From Cellulomonas sp. PhB143 (GTDB lineage: Bacteria > Actinomycetota > Actinomycetes > Actinomycetales > Cellulomonadaceae), in NCBI RefSeq assembly GCF_003752595.1, contig NZ_RKIJ01000011.1, forward strand, positions 179,322-243,321: a stretch of 64,000 nt of DNA, written 5' to 3'. Both the position numbers and the translations under genes were made by a program. The notes below the pieces were generated by a model. That model worked only from the letters and a program-made list of their open reading frames with translations, searched no databases and was not told where the DNA came from. This document shows, piece after piece, positions 36,184 to 45,190 of this stretch. The first letter of the stretch is position 1, and the number at the start of each line of letters is the position of its first letter.

Positions 36184-37418
36184 GTCTCCATCGTGGCACG
36201 GACGGCGGCGCGGGACCGGGCCGTGGCGCTCCGGCGGCCCTGGCGCGCGACGACCGACTCGAGCAGGAGCGCGTACGCCGACGTCATGCGGGTCCGGCTG
36301 AACCGCGGGCGGCTCGTCTCGAGCGCGCGGGCGAGCCCGTCGCGTCGCGCGGCGGCCTGCGCCCACGCCGCCGCGACCTCCGCGGGGTCGCGCCCGACCA
36401 CGAGGCCGATGCCGTCGACGAGCGAGGCGCAGTCGCCGACGTCCGTGGTCACGGGCACGGCCCCGGACATCGCGCCCTCGATGAGGCACAGCGGTGCGGC
36501 CTCCCCGAACGCCGAGGTGAGCGCGACGACGTCGGCCGCCGCGTAGACGGACTCCATGTCGTGCCGGACCCCGAGCAGGTGCAGGCGCCCGAGCAGGTCG
36601 GGGCGGTCACCGAAGGCGACGCCCAGGTCGGCGACCAGTGCGGGGTTGGCGGTGCTCATCCCGGCGCCGCAGGCCAGCACGTGCGCCCGCGGGTCGGCGC
36701 CCAGCAGGACTCGCGCGGCACGCAGGAACAGCCCCACGTCCTTCATCGTGTCGTACCGCGCGCTGAAGGCGACGACGACGCCGTCCTGCTCCGTCCGGAA
36801 GGCGCCGCGCAGCGCGGCGCGGCGTGCCGCGGACACCGGCGCGAACCGGGCCAGGTCGACGCCGTTGGGCACGACGCGCAGGAGCCGGCGCGGGACGCCG
36901 GCCGCCGCGTAGGCCTCGCGGGTGGACTCCGCGCAGCACACGGCCGCCGCGAGCCGCCCCGACGCTGCGGCGGCGAGCAGGTCGTCCAGGGCGGGGCCCT
37001 GGTGCTCGGGGTCGGAGCGGTGCAGGCAGGCGACGACGGGCCGGTCCGGGAACCCCGCGTGGTTCACCAGCCGCAGCGGCTGCTCCTTGAGGGTCAGGAC
37101 GACGTCGGCGCCCTCGACGGCGCGCGCGGCGACCGCCATCTCCGTGTCGGTGAACGTGCGCGGGTCGTGGCCGCCGTCGGGCACGCGGCCCAGCGTGGTG
37201 ACGGGGACGCCCGCGGCGACGAGCATGCGGTAGCGCGGGTCGTCGACCATGCGCTGGCGCAGGCTCTCGCGCAGGACCTCCTCGTGGATCGACAGCGCGG
37301 CGTGGCGCTGCCCGTCCTGGTGCAGCCCCGCGACGACGGTGCTGTGCAGCACCCGCGCCCCGCCGCTGAAGAACCCCTCGTAGACCGATACCGCCCGGAG
37401 CGCGACCTGTGCGACCAC
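36180..37418 (-). CDS. Family 4-type glycosyltransferase
   Basis: A 412-aa GT-B fold protein. The C-terminal half has VVPNGVDLARFAPVS, VVAFSARYDTMKDVGLFLRAARVLL and SAFGEAAPLCLIEGAMSGAVPVTTDVGDC, which is the GT4 E-x7-E motif region, and DVVALTS. The N-terminal half has a STVVAGL segment and CLHRSDPEHQGPALDDLL. The start is read as GTG at 37418, because GGGAGGT is 7 nt upstream; a GTG at 37427 would sit on the ribosome binding site. It overlaps the downstream epimerase gene. A role in a cell-surface glycan is likely but not shown. Confidence 0.83.
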   Translation of the reverse strand: MVAQVALRAVSVYEGFFSGGARVLHSTVVAGLHQDGQRHAALSIHEEVLRESLRQRMVDDPRYRMLVAAGVPVTTLGRVPDGGHDPRTFTDTEMAVAARAVEGADVVLTLKEQPLRLVNHAGFPDRPVVACLHRSDPEHQGPALDDLLAAAASGRLAAAVCCAESTREAYAAAGVPRRLLRVVPNGVDLARFAPVSAARRAALRGAFRTEQDGVVVAFSARYDTMKDVGLFLRAARVLLGADPRAHVLACGAGMSTANPALVADLGVAFGDRPDLLGRLHLLGVRHDMESVYAAADVVALTSAFGEAAPLCLIEGAMSGAVPVTTDVGDCASLVDGIGLVVGRDPAEVAAAWAQAAARRDGLARALETSRPRFSRTRMTSAYALLLESVVARQGRRSATARSRAAVRATMET

Positions 37419-37511
37419 GGCAACCACCTCCCACGGCGATCGTCAGACGCGATCGTGCCGGTGGCGTGACGGCTCTGTTACTTCTGCATGACGTTCCGCC
37501 GAAGAGCAGGG

Positions 37512-38438
37512 TCAGCCGGTCGTGCGCCGCGCGCCGGAGGCGTCGAGCACGTCCCGCCAGGAGCGGCGCGGCGTCCACCCGAGCAGGCGGGCGGCCTTGG
37601 CGCTGCTGACCCCGGCGGCGTCGGGGCGGTCCACGGGCCGCAGCTCGGTCGGCGCGTCAGGGTAGACGCGGCGCCAGGCGGCGTGCAGGTCGCGACCGCC
37701 GACGGTGTCTGCCGCCGAGACGTAGAACGCCTCGTGCCCGGGCAGGTCGCACTCGACCGCGAGGCGGATCGCCTCGGCGAGGTCGCGGACGTCGACGTAC
37801 GACCAGCCGTTGGTCACGCCCGCGTCCGGGTCGGCGACCAGAGGCCCGAGGAACGGCTCGTAGGTCGACTCCTCCTGGACCCACGTCGGCCGGAGCGAGA
37901 CGACGCGCAGGTCCGAGCGCCGCACCGCCGCGTCGCAGATCTCCTCCCCGACGACCTTGCCGAGGCCGTAGGGGTCCTGCGGCTCCAGGGGGTGCTCCTC
38001 GTCGAGCGGGAGGTAGTGCGGGAGGGTCGGCCGCTCGGAGAACGCGAACCCCGCGACGGTCTCGCTCGAGACGTTCACGAGCCGCGGCACGCCCCAGCGC
38101 ACGCACGCCTCGACGACGTCGAACACGCCCATGACGTTGTTGCGGAACAGGGTGTGCGGGGCGTGGCGGCCCGGTGCGGGGATCGCGCCCGCGTGCACGA
38201 CGGCGTCGAACGGCCCCTGCTTGGGGCCGCCCTCGCGCCCGGTCCAGCCGCCGACGAGCGAGAAGACCTCGCCCGCGTCGGTCAGGTCGGCCTGGACGTA
38301 GGGGACGTCCGGCGCGTCGGGCGGGGCGGGCCGTTCCGGGGCGAGGTCGGTCGCCGTGACGTCGTGACCGGCGTCGGCCAGGTGGGCCACGGTGTACCGG
38401 CCGACGCGGCCACGGGCTCCGGTGACGAGGATGCGCAT
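37512..38438 (-). CDS. NAD(P)-dependent sugar epimerase/dehydratase
   Basis: A 308-aa extended SDR protein. It begins MRILVTGARGRVGRYTVAHL (GxxGxxG), has a STVAGF-like LVNVSSETVAGF with the catalytic Ser, and the Tyr-Lys pair as DPYGLGKVVGE. It is close to the UDP-glucose 4-epimerase-like NAD(P)-binding proteins of actinobacteria, with the substrate unknown. It is on the same strand as the kinase and the ABC ATPase genes, separated by small gaps. Confidence 0.85.
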   Translation of the reverse strand: MRILVTGARGRVGRYTVAHLADAGHDVTATDLAPERPAPPDAPDVPYVQADLTDAGEVFSLVGGWTGREGGPKQGPFDAVVHAGAIPAPGRHAPHTLFRNNVMGVFDVVEACVRWGVPRLVNVSSETVAGFAFSERPTLPHYLPLDEEHPLEPQDPYGLGKVVGEEICDAAVRRSDLRVVSLRPTWVQEESTYEPFLGPLVADPDAGVTNGWSYVDVRDLAEAIRLAVECDLPGHEAFYVSAADTVGGRDLHAAWRRVYPDAPTELRPVDRPDAAGVSSAKAARLLGWTPRRSWRDVLDASGARRTTG

Positions 38439-38462
38439 GCGCGCGAGGCTACCGCTGCGCGG

Positions 38463-39101
38463 TCACAGCAGGGCGCGGATGTCCCGCTCCGCCTGCTCCG
38501 GGGTGACGGGCCGGCAGCCGCGACGCACCCACCCGCGCACGAGGCGGGGCTCGTCGCGCATCAGGCCGATCCCGCGGCGGACGAGGGTCAGCGGCGGCTT
38601 GCGGCGCTCGCCCATGTCGCGCAGGAACCGGAACCACGCGGAGACCACGGCGGGCCGGGCCAGGCACACGGCGTCCGCGAGGATGCCCTCGGCCCGCGCG
38701 CTCGCGACGAGCTCGGCGGCGAAGATGCCCTCCGCGACGACGACCGGCGCGCCCTCGGCGTCCAGCCGGGCGGTGCCCGTGCGCCGCGACGTCGGGATGT
38801 CGTACACCGGGACCTCGGCGTGCCCGGTCCGGCAGAGCTCGACCAGCGCCTCGAGCGCGGCGCCGGAGTCCCAGCTCTCCGGGTCGTCCCAGTCGACGAT
38901 CCCGAAGCGCATCGGCATCCGCGGGTGGTCGACGTCGCGGTAGAAGTCGTCGAGGTGCACGACCGGCAGGCCGAGGCGCCGGCACAGCGCGGTCTTGCCG
39001 GAGCCCGAGGGGCCCGTGAGCAGCACGACGCGCACGGGCGTCGAGCGGGCTCCCGGGGGGACGTCGAAGAGCGTGTCGTCGGGGGACGCGTCGTCGGTCA
39101 T
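38463..39101 (-). CDS. Uridine kinase-like P-loop kinase
   Basis: A 212-aa nucleoside-kinase-type protein. The P-loop is VLLTGPSGSGKTALCRRL near residue 28; the substrate segment HLDDFYRDVDHPRMP, DWDDPESWDSGAALEAL and VVAEGIFAAEL follow the uridine kinase/phosphoribulokinase pattern. A leading segment of 22 residues (MTDDASPDDTLFDVPPGARS) is extra. The substrate is not proven. It lies 19 nt upstream from the ABC ATPase gene end on the same strand. Confidence 0.82.
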   Translation of the reverse strand: MTDDASPDDTLFDVPPGARSTPVRVVLLTGPSGSGKTALCRRLGLPVVHLDDFYRDVDHPRMPMRFGIVDWDDPESWDSGAALEALVELCRTGHAEVPVYDIPTSRRTGTARLDAEGAPVVVAEGIFAAELVASARAEGILADAVCLARPAVVSAWFRFLRDMGERRKPPLTLVRRGIGLMRDEPRLVRGWVRRGCRPVTPEQAERDIRALL

Positions 39102-39120
39102 GGCGTGCTCCGGGCCCCGG

Positions 39121-39897
39121 TCAGCGGAACCGCTGCGCGGCGAGCGGCGCGGCCTCGGCGAGCCCGCGCACCTCGGGGTGCTCGGCGTCGGCGAAGATCT
39201 CCCGCAGCGGGCCCGAGGCGACGAACGTGCCGTCGGCGAGGACGTGCACGGTGGGGCACAGGCGCTCGACGAGCTCGAGGTCGTGCGTGACGAGCAGGAC
39301 CGCCGTGCCCTCGGCCGCGGCGGTGTCGGCCAGGCGTCGCGCGACCTCGCCGCGCATCGCCGGGTCGACGGCGGACAGCGGCTCGTCCAGGAGCAGCAGC
39401 TCGGGGCGGGACGCCAGGGCGACGGCGATCGCGAGGCGCTGCTTCTCGCCGCCGGAGAGGGTGTGCACGCGCCGGCTCGCGTGGCGGGGCTCGAGCGCCG
39501 CGGCCTCGAGGAGGTCCTGCGGCGTGCGGCTGCTCGGGCGGCCCGCCCTGCGGGCGTCGGCCAGCGCCCTGTTCAGCACCTTGCCGACGCCCTCGCGGGG
39601 GTCGATCCCGACGAGGCCGTTCTGCGCCACGTGGCGCACCGCGCTGCGGAACGCCTTCTTGTCCCGGCGCCCGATCCGCGAGACGGTCCGGCCGCCCCAC
39701 ACGACGGTGCCGCGGCTCGGCGTGAGCTCGCCGAGCAGCGCCTGGACGAGGGTCGACTTGCCGGCCCCCGAGGAGCCCACGATCCCGACCGGCGGCTGCC
39801 CGGGCACCAGCTCGAGGTCGACGCCGCGGACCACGTCGTGCGCCGACGGGCCCACCCACAGGTCGCTCGCGCGGAGCGTGGCGGGGTTCTTGGACAT
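39121..39897 (-). CDS. Peptide/nickel-type ABC ATP-binding protein (orphan)
   Basis: A 258-aa ATPase with Walker A GSSGAGKSTLVQAL, signature LSGGEKQRLAIAVAL, Walker B LLLLDEPLSAVDPA and H-loop VLLVTHDLELV. Its closest relatives are DppF/NikE-type ATPases. No permease or binding protein gene lies next to it in the window, so it either serves a transporter encoded elsewhere or has another role. It heads a gene cluster running leftwards through the kinase and epimerase genes. Confidence 0.85.
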   Translation of the reverse strand: MSKNPATLRASDLWVGPSAHDVVRGVDLELVPGQPPVGIVGSSGAGKSTLVQALLGELTPSRGTVVWGGRTVSRIGRRDKKAFRSAVRHVAQNGLVGIDPREGVGKVLNRALADARRAGRPSSRTPQDLLEAAALEPRHASRRVHTLSGGEKQRLAIAVALASRPELLLLDEPLSAVDPAMRGEVARRLADTAAAEGTAVLLVTHDLELVERLCPTVHVLADGTFVASGPLREIFADAEHPEVRGLAEAAPLAAQRFR

Positions 39898-40037
39898 GCG
39901 GGTCCTTCCGGTCGGCGGCGGTCTGGGCGGTCGCGCGCAGGCGCGGGGCCGCTTCCGGAGACGACGGTACGGGAGGTGCGGCGCGCGACGAACCTGCGCG
40001 TTTGGACCTGGCCCGGTTGGAGGGAATGATTCAGGTC

Positions 40038-41015
40038 ATGCTGATCCCCACGGGAGCACCCGGTTCGCGCATCGTCGGCCTCGGTCACCACCAGCCCGAG
40101 CGCATCATGACGAACGACGACGTCGCCCAGCTCGTCGAGACGAACGACGAGTGGATCCAGTCCCGCACCGGGATCGTCACCCGCCACGTCGCGGCCGACG
40201 ACGTCACGGTCGCCGACATGGCGACCGACGCCGGGCGCATGGCGCTCGCCGACGCCGGCGTCGATGCCTCGTCCGTCGACCTCGTGGTGGTCGCGACGGC
40301 GACGGCACGCGACCGCTCGCCCAACACGGCGGGTCGCGTCGCCTACGCGCTCGAGCTGGGGGACACGGCGTCGGGCTCCCCGGCCATCATCGACATCAAC
40401 ACCGCGTGCTCCGGCTTCGCCCACGCCGTCGGGATCGCGGACCAGGCGATCCGCGGGGGCTCCGCCACCACCGCGCTGGTGATCGGCGCCGAGAAGCTCA
40501 CCTCGGTCACGGACTGGACGGACCGCTCGACGTGCATCCTCACCGCGGACGGGGCGGGGGCCGCCGTCGTGCAGGCCGCCGACGAGCCGGCCGTCGGCCC
40601 GGTCGTGTGGGGCTCCGAGCGCGACCTGACGCCCGCGGTCCTCATCGAGGCGCCCACCGACACGTTCTCCCAGGACGGGCGCGCGGTGTTCCGCTGGGCG
40701 ATCACCCGCGCGGCCGACCGCGCCCGCCAGATCGTGGAGCGCAGCGGCCTCGACCTCGACGACATCGAGGTGCTGGTCGCGCACCAGGCGAACCTGCGGA
40801 TCATCGAGCCGATGGCCAAGGCGCTCGGCCTCGACGGCAAGGTCGTCGTCACCGACATCACCGAGTCCGGCAACACCTCCGCCGCGAGCATCCCGCTCGG
40901 CCTGTCCAAGTGGTGGCACGCGGGCAAGATCCCCGCCGACGTCCCGGCGCTGCTGTTCGGGTTCGGCGGCGGGTTCGCCTGGGGCGGGCAGGTCGTGCAC
41001 ACCCCGCGCCGCTGA
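40038..41015 (+). CDS. 3-oxoacyl-ACP synthase III family protein (FabH-like)
   Basis: A 325-aa ketosynthase-III. The catalytic triad is complete: Cys in INTACSGFAHA (about residue 121), His in VAHQANLRI and Asn in ESGNTSAAS. The first 30 residues contain RIVGLGHHQPERIMTNDDVA. The start is uncertain: ATG at 40038 has GGAGGG 13 nt upstream, while an ATG at 40026 sits on top of it. It lacks adjacent fabD or acpP genes, so it is an isolated copy that may feed a secondary route rather than bulk fatty acid synthesis. Confidence 0.85.
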   Translation: MLIPTGAPGSRIVGLGHHQPERIMTNDDVAQLVETNDEWIQSRTGIVTRHVAADDVTVADMATDAGRMALADAGVDASSVDLVVVATATARDRSPNTAGRVAYALELGDTASGSPAIIDINTACSGFAHAVGIADQAIRGGSATTALVIGAEKLTSVTDWTDRSTCILTADGAGAAVVQAADEPAVGPVVWGSERDLTPAVLIEAPTDTFSQDGRAVFRWAITRAADRARQIVERSGLDLDDIEVLVAHQANLRIIEPMAKALGLDGKVVVTDITESGNTSAASIPLGLSKWWHAGKIPADVPALLFGFGGGFAWGGQVVHTPRR

Positions 41016-41016
41016 G

Positions 41017-41625
41017 GTGGGTGCCGTGCAGCGGCCGACGCACCTCTTCGTCGGCGACAGCATCACCGACTGCGGCCGGCGTGACGACGCCGACGGTCTG
41101 GGCGACGGGTACGTCCGGATGGTCGCCCGGGACCTCGCGGGCGCGGGGGCGCAGGTCGTCAACCGCGGCGTGGGTGGCGACCGGGCGCGCGACCTGCGCG
41201 CCCGGTGGCGCGCCGACGTCGCGGTCCACGCCCCCACGACGCTCACGGTGCTGGTTGGCGTCAACGACACGTGGCGGCGCTACGACCGGGACGACCCGAC
41301 GACGACGGCCTCGTTCGAGTCCGACTACCGAGCGGTGCTCGCGTCCGTCGGGCCAGAGGTCCGGCTCGTGCTCATGGAGCCCTTCCTCGTGCCGGTCACG
41401 CCCGAGCAGGCTCGCTGGCGCGAGGACCTGGACCCGAAGATCGCGGTCGTGCAGGCCCTCGCCGCGGAGCACGGCGCCCGTCTGGTGCCGCTGGACGGCC
41501 TGATGACCGAGGCTGCCGAGCGCCACGGCGCGGCGGCGACGGCCGCGGACGGCGTGCACCCCACCCCGCTCGGCCACCGGTTGGTCGCGGACGCCTGGCT
41601 GGAGCACGGCGGCGTGCTGGCATGA
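41017..41625 (+). CDS. SGNH/GDSL-type esterase
   Basis: A 202-aa SGNH hydrolase. Block I is LFVGDSITDCGR (catalytic Ser), block II GVGGDRARDL, block III VGVNDTWRR and block V DGVHPTPLGHRLVAD (Asp and His), all in order. There is no signal peptide, so it is cytosolic. It starts at the GTG right after the fabH-like gene stop (41017; GTG 41026 possible). It overlaps the aldo/keto reductase gene by ATGA. Confidence 0.88.
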   Translation: MGAVQRPTHLFVGDSITDCGRRDDADGLGDGYVRMVARDLAGAGAQVVNRGVGGDRARDLRARWRADVAVHAPTTLTVLVGVNDTWRRYDRDDPTTTASFESDYRAVLASVGPEVRLVLMEPFLVPVTPEQARWREDLDPKIAVVQALAAEHGARLVPLDGLMTEAAERHGAAATAADGVHPTPLGHRLVADAWLEHGGVLA

Positions 41626-42695
41626 TGGCCGGCATGCCTGCTGCCACCCGCTACCTCGCCGCCGACGACCGCTACGACTCGATGACCTACCGCCGCTGCG
41701 GCCGCTCGGGGCTCGACCTGCCGGCGCTCTCCCTGGGGCTGTGGCACAACTTCGGGGACGTGAACCCCCTGGAGACCCAGCGCGCGACGCTGCGCCGGGC
41801 GTTCGACCTCGGCGTCACGCACTTCGACCTGGCGAACAACTACGGGCCACCCGCCGGCTCCGCCGAGGAGAACTTCGGGCGCGTGCTCGCCCAGGATCTC
41901 GCGCCCTACCGCGACGAGCTGATCGTCTCCTCGAAGGCCGGCTACGGGATGTGGCCCGGCCCGTACGGCGACCACGGCTCGAAGAAGTATCTCGTCTCGT
42001 CGCTGGACCAGTCGCTGCAGCGGACGGGCCTCGACTACGTCGACATCTTCTACCACCACCGTCCCGACCCGGCCACGCCGCTGGAGGAGTCGATGGGCGC
42101 GCTGCACCAGGTGGTCCAGCAGGGCAAGGCCCTGTACGTCGGCGTCTCGAACTACTCGCCGGCGCGCACGCGCGAGGCCGCCGCGATCCTCGCGGACCTC
42201 GGGACGCCGCTGACCATCCACCAGCCCTCGTACTCGATGTTCAACCGGCACGTCGAGGACCCCGCCCACGAGGACGGGTACGACGGCACGCAGTCGGAGT
42301 CGCTGCTCGACGTCGTGGGCGACCTCGGGATCGGCGTCATCGCGTTCTCCCCGCTGCAGCAGGGCCTGCTGACGAACCGCTACCTCTCGGGCGAGGCGCC
42401 CGCGGGCTCGCGCGCGGCGTCGTCCGACTCGCCGTTCCTCAGCTCGGACAACCTCTCCGCGACCTATCTCGAGCGGGTGCGGGCGCTCGACGAGATCGCC
42501 TCGGGACGCGGCCAGAGCCTGGCGCAGCTCGCGCTGAGCTGGCTGCGGCGCGACGACCGGGTGACCTCGACGCTCGTGGGCGCCTCGAGCGTGCGTCAGC
42601 TCGAGGACACCGTCGCCTCGCTCGATGCGCCGGCCCTGACGGAGGACGAGATCGCGGCGATCGAGCCGTTTGCCGTGGACGGCACCGGGCGCTGA
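41622..42695 (+). CDS. Aldo/keto reductase (YghZ/L-glyceraldehyde 3-phosphate reductase type)
   Basis: A 357-aa TIM-barrel reductase. The catalytic Tyr is in FDLANNYGPPAGSAEENFG, the Lys in VSSKAGYGMWPGPYG, the His in DIFYHHRPDP, and IHQPSYSMFNR and GVIAFSPLQQGLLTNRYL are typical of the Kv-beta/YghZ branch. It would detoxify methylglyoxal or L-glyceraldehyde 3-phosphate. ATG 41622 overlaps the SGNH stop; ATG 41634 is an alternative. It converges with the ROK regulator gene. Confidence 0.92.
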   Translation: MMAGMPAATRYLAADDRYDSMTYRRCGRSGLDLPALSLGLWHNFGDVNPLETQRATLRRAFDLGVTHFDLANNYGPPAGSAEENFGRVLAQDLAPYRDELIVSSKAGYGMWPGPYGDHGSKKYLVSSLDQSLQRTGLDYVDIFYHHRPDPATPLEESMGALHQVVQQGKALYVGVSNYSPARTREAAAILADLGTPLTIHQPSYSMFNRHVEDPAHEDGYDGTQSESLLDVVGDLGIGVIAFSPLQQGLLTNRYLSGEAPAGSRAASSDSPFLSSDNLSATYLERVRALDEIASGRGQSLAQLALSWLRRDDRVTSTLVGASSVRQLEDTVASLDAPALTEDEIAAIEPFAVDGTGR

Positions 42696-42704
42696 GCGGG
42701 CCGC

Positions 42705-43916
42705 TCAGGCCTCGCAGAACCGCGCCGGGTCGTCGACGACGCCGCGCAGGACCACCTGGGCCGCGCCGGTGAGCGCGGCGCGGTCCGCCACGGGCGCGGC
42801 GCGCAGGTCCGTCGGGGACCACGGCGTGGCGAGCACGCGCGCGTCGAGCTCGTCGCGCACGGCCGGGCGCAGGTCCTCGGCGAGATCGGTGTAGATCCCG
42901 CCGAGCAGCACGGTGTCGAGGTCGAGCAGGTTGATCGTCGCGGCGAGCGCGCGCCCGAGTGCGCGCCCCGCAGCGCCGACGGCGGCGAGGGCGGGCGCGT
43001 CGCCGTCGTCCAGCAGGTCGCGCAGCGCGGCGAGGGGGTCGGACGGCGCGAGCCCGGCGGCGCGCAGGATCGCGTCCTTGCCCGCGTACTGCTCGAGGCA
43101 GCCGGTGGCCCCGCAGCGGCAGCGCGGCCCGTTCGGGTCGACGGGGAGGTGCCCGATCTCCCCGCTCCATCCGTGCAGGCCGAGGTAGAGCTCGCGGTCG
43201 AGGACGACGGCGGCGCCGATCCCGACCTCGCCCGAGACGTAGAGGAACGACGACGCCGTGGTGGACCGGTCGGCGGGTCGCAGCTGCGCCAGCCCGGCGA
43301 GGTTCGCCTCGTTCGCGACGCCGACGTCGAGGCTCGACGGCAGGCCGAGCAGCGGGACGGGGTCGAGGCTCGACCACCCGAGGTTCGGCGCGACCTGCAG
43401 GCGGCGGCGGTGCACGTCGACGAGGCCGGGGAGCGCGAGCTGGGCGCCGGCGAGCGTCATCCCGGCCCGGACGACGTCGTCGGTCAGGCGGCGGGCGATC
43501 TCGCCGAGCCGGGCGAGCGTCTCCTGCGGCGGTGCGTCGTGGAGCTGGCCGGGGTCGATCCGCTCGGCGACGACGTTCCCCGCCAGGTCGAGCACCCGGG
43601 CGCCGACGAAGTCGACGTCCACCTCGAGCCCCATCCCGACGAGGGTGCGCGCGGCGGGCACCAGCGGGACCGCGGGCCGGCCCGCGGTGCGCCGCTGCTC
43701 GGGCGGCAGCTCGTCGAGGACGCGGGCGCGCAGGAGCCGGTCGACCAGCGTCGAGACCGTGGGCCGGGTGAGCCCGGTGGCCTGGGCGACGGCGGCCCGC
43801 GAGGGCGGGGCGGCGGCGTCGAGCACCGCGCGGGCGACGAGCGCGAGGTTGTGCTCGCGCAGCGACGCCTGGCGCGCGGCGGGCGCCGCGGGTCGGGGTC
43901 GCGTCGGGTGCTCCAC
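42705..43916 (-). CDS. xylR: ROK family transcriptional repressor (XylR-like)
   Basis: A 403-aa protein: an N-terminal winged HTH (SRAAVAQATGLTRPTVSTLVDRL, about residues 40-62) and a ROK sugar-kinase-like domain with a zinc motif CRCGATGCLEQY and a DLDTVLLGG segment. The domain layout is that of XylR of Gram-positive bacteria, which senses xylose. It diverges from xylA, and the intergenic region holds a dyad; autoregulation and repression of xylAB are likely. The GTG at 43916 is the only start codon near the HTH that is not inside the neighbouring promoter. Confidence 0.88.
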   Translation of the reverse strand: MEHPTRPRPAAPAARQASLREHNLALVARAVLDAAAPPSRAAVAQATGLTRPTVSTLVDRLLRARVLDELPPEQRRTAGRPAVPLVPAARTLVGMGLEVDVDFVGARVLDLAGNVVAERIDPGQLHDAPPQETLARLGEIARRLTDDVVRAGMTLAGAQLALPGLVDVHRRRLQVAPNLGWSSLDPVPLLGLPSSLDVGVANEANLAGLAQLRPADRSTTASSFLYVSGEVGIGAAVVLDRELYLGLHGWSGEIGHLPVDPNGPRCRCGATGCLEQYAGKDAILRAAGLAPSDPLAALRDLLDDGDAPALAAVGAAGRALGRALAATINLLDLDTVLLGGIYTDLAEDLRPAVRDELDARVLATPWSPTDLRAAPVADRAALTGAAQVVLRGVVDDPARFCEA

Positions 43917-43943
43917 GGGGTTGACCCTACCCGTGCGGCGGCA

Positions 43944-43964
43944 TAAGTTATTCCATACAACTAA
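43944..43964. promoter_or_regulatory. XylR operator/promoter candidate
   Basis: This is a 21-nt A/T-rich island in otherwise GC-rich DNA, with AGTT and AACT half-sites in inverted orientation separated by 9 nt (43946-43962). It sits in the 98 nt between the ROK repressor and xylA, so it is the natural XylR operator and probably overlaps a -10 region. Confidence 0.7.
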
Positions 43965-44014
43965 TGCGACCCGACGACGAGCGCACGCCGGGCCCACTCG
44001 ATGAGGAGCACCCC

Positions 44015-45190
44015 GTGGCGAACACCCAGGACATCAAGTACTCGTTCGGACTCTGGACCGTGGGCTGGCCGGCGGCCGACCCGTTCGGCACGGCGACCCG
44101 ACCCGAGCTGGACCCGGCCGAGTCGGTGCGCCGGCTCGCGGACCTCGGCGCGTGGGGCTTCACGTTCCACGACAACGACGTCTTCCCCTTCGGCAGCGAC
44201 GACACCGAGCGGCTCGCGCACATCGACTCCGTGAAGAAGGCCGCCGCCGACACCGGCATGGTGTGCGAGATGGTCACGACCAACACCTTCACGCACCCGG
44301 TCTTCAAGGACGGCGCGTTCACCTCGAACAACCGCGACGTGCGCCGCTTCGGGCTGCGCAAGGTGCTGCGCAACGTCGACCTCGCCGCCGACATGGGCGC
44401 GAGCACGTTCGTCATGTGGGGCGGGCGCGAGGGCACCGAGTACGACAACTCGAAGGACCTGCACGCCGCGCACGCCCGGTACGCCGAGGGCATCGACACC
44501 GTCGCCGCGTACATCAAGTCCCAGGGCTACGACCTGCGCATCGGTCTCGAGCCCAAGCCCAACGAGCCGCGCGGCGACATCTTCGTCCCGACGATCGGGC
44601 ATGCGATCGCCCTCATCGACACGCTCGACAACGGCGACATCGTCGGCCTGAACCCCGAGACGGGCCACGAGCAGATGGCCGGCCTGAACTACACCCACGG
44701 CCTCGCGCTCGCGCTCTACGCGGGCAAGCTCTTCCACATCGACCTCAACGGCCAGCACGGCCCTCGCTTCGACCAGGACCTCGTGTTCGGCCACGGCGAC
44801 CTGATCTCCGCGTTCTTCACGGTGGACCTGCTCGAGAACGGTTTCCCCAACGGCGGCCCGCGCTACGAGGGCCCCCGCCACTTCGACTACAAGCCCTCGC
44901 GCACCGAGCACCTCGACGGCGTGTGGCAGTCGGCCGCCGCCAACATGGAGACCTACTCGATGCTGGCGCGCAAGGCCGCCGAGTACCGCGCGGACCCCGA
45001 GGTCCAGGCGGCGTTCGAGCACGCGGGCATCTTCGAGCTCGGCGAGCCGACGCTCGCCGAGGGCGAGACGCTCGAGTCTTTCCTCGCCGACCCGAGCGTC
45101 GAGGACGACTTCGACATCACCGCGGCCGCCGAGCGCGGCTACGGGCTCGTGCGCCTGCACCAGCTCGCGGTCAAGCACCTCATCGGCTGA
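44015..45190 (+). CDS. xylA: Xylose isomerase
   Basis: A 391-aa group I xylose isomerase that converts D-xylose to D-xylulose. It begins [16 protein letters not shown], has the active-site [10 protein letters not shown] (catalytic His), [13 protein letters not shown] (Glu and Lys/Asp metal area), [15 protein letters not shown] and [17 protein letters not shown] (metal ligands). I chose the GTG at 44015 because GAGGAG (44003-44008) is 6 nt upstream; an ATG at 43964 would be inside the operator. Confidence 0.95.
   Translation: MANTQDIKYSFGLWTVGWPAADPFGTATRPELDPAESVRRLADLGAWGFTFHDNDVFPFGSDDTERLAHIDSVKKAAADTGMVCEMVTTNTFTHPVFKDGAFTSNNRDVRRFGLRKVLRNVDLAADMGASTFVMWGGREGTEYDNSKDLHAAHARYAEGIDTVAAYIKSQGYDLRIGLEPKPNEPRGDIFVPTIGHAIALIDTLDNGDIVGLNPETGHEQMAGLNYTHGLALALYAGKLFHIDLNGQHGPRFDQDLVFGHGDLISAFFTVDLLENGFPNGGPRYEGPRHFDYKPSRTEHLDGVWQSAAANMETYSMLARKAAEYRADPEVQAAFEHAGIFELGEPTLAEGETLESFLADPSVEDDFDITAAAERGYGLVRLHQLAVKHLIG

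Noticed and set aside
42696-42704. Terminator between the aldo/keto reductase and the ROK regulator genes
   Set aside because: The genes converge with only 9 nt between them, too little for a hairpin, and I saw no stem at the ends.
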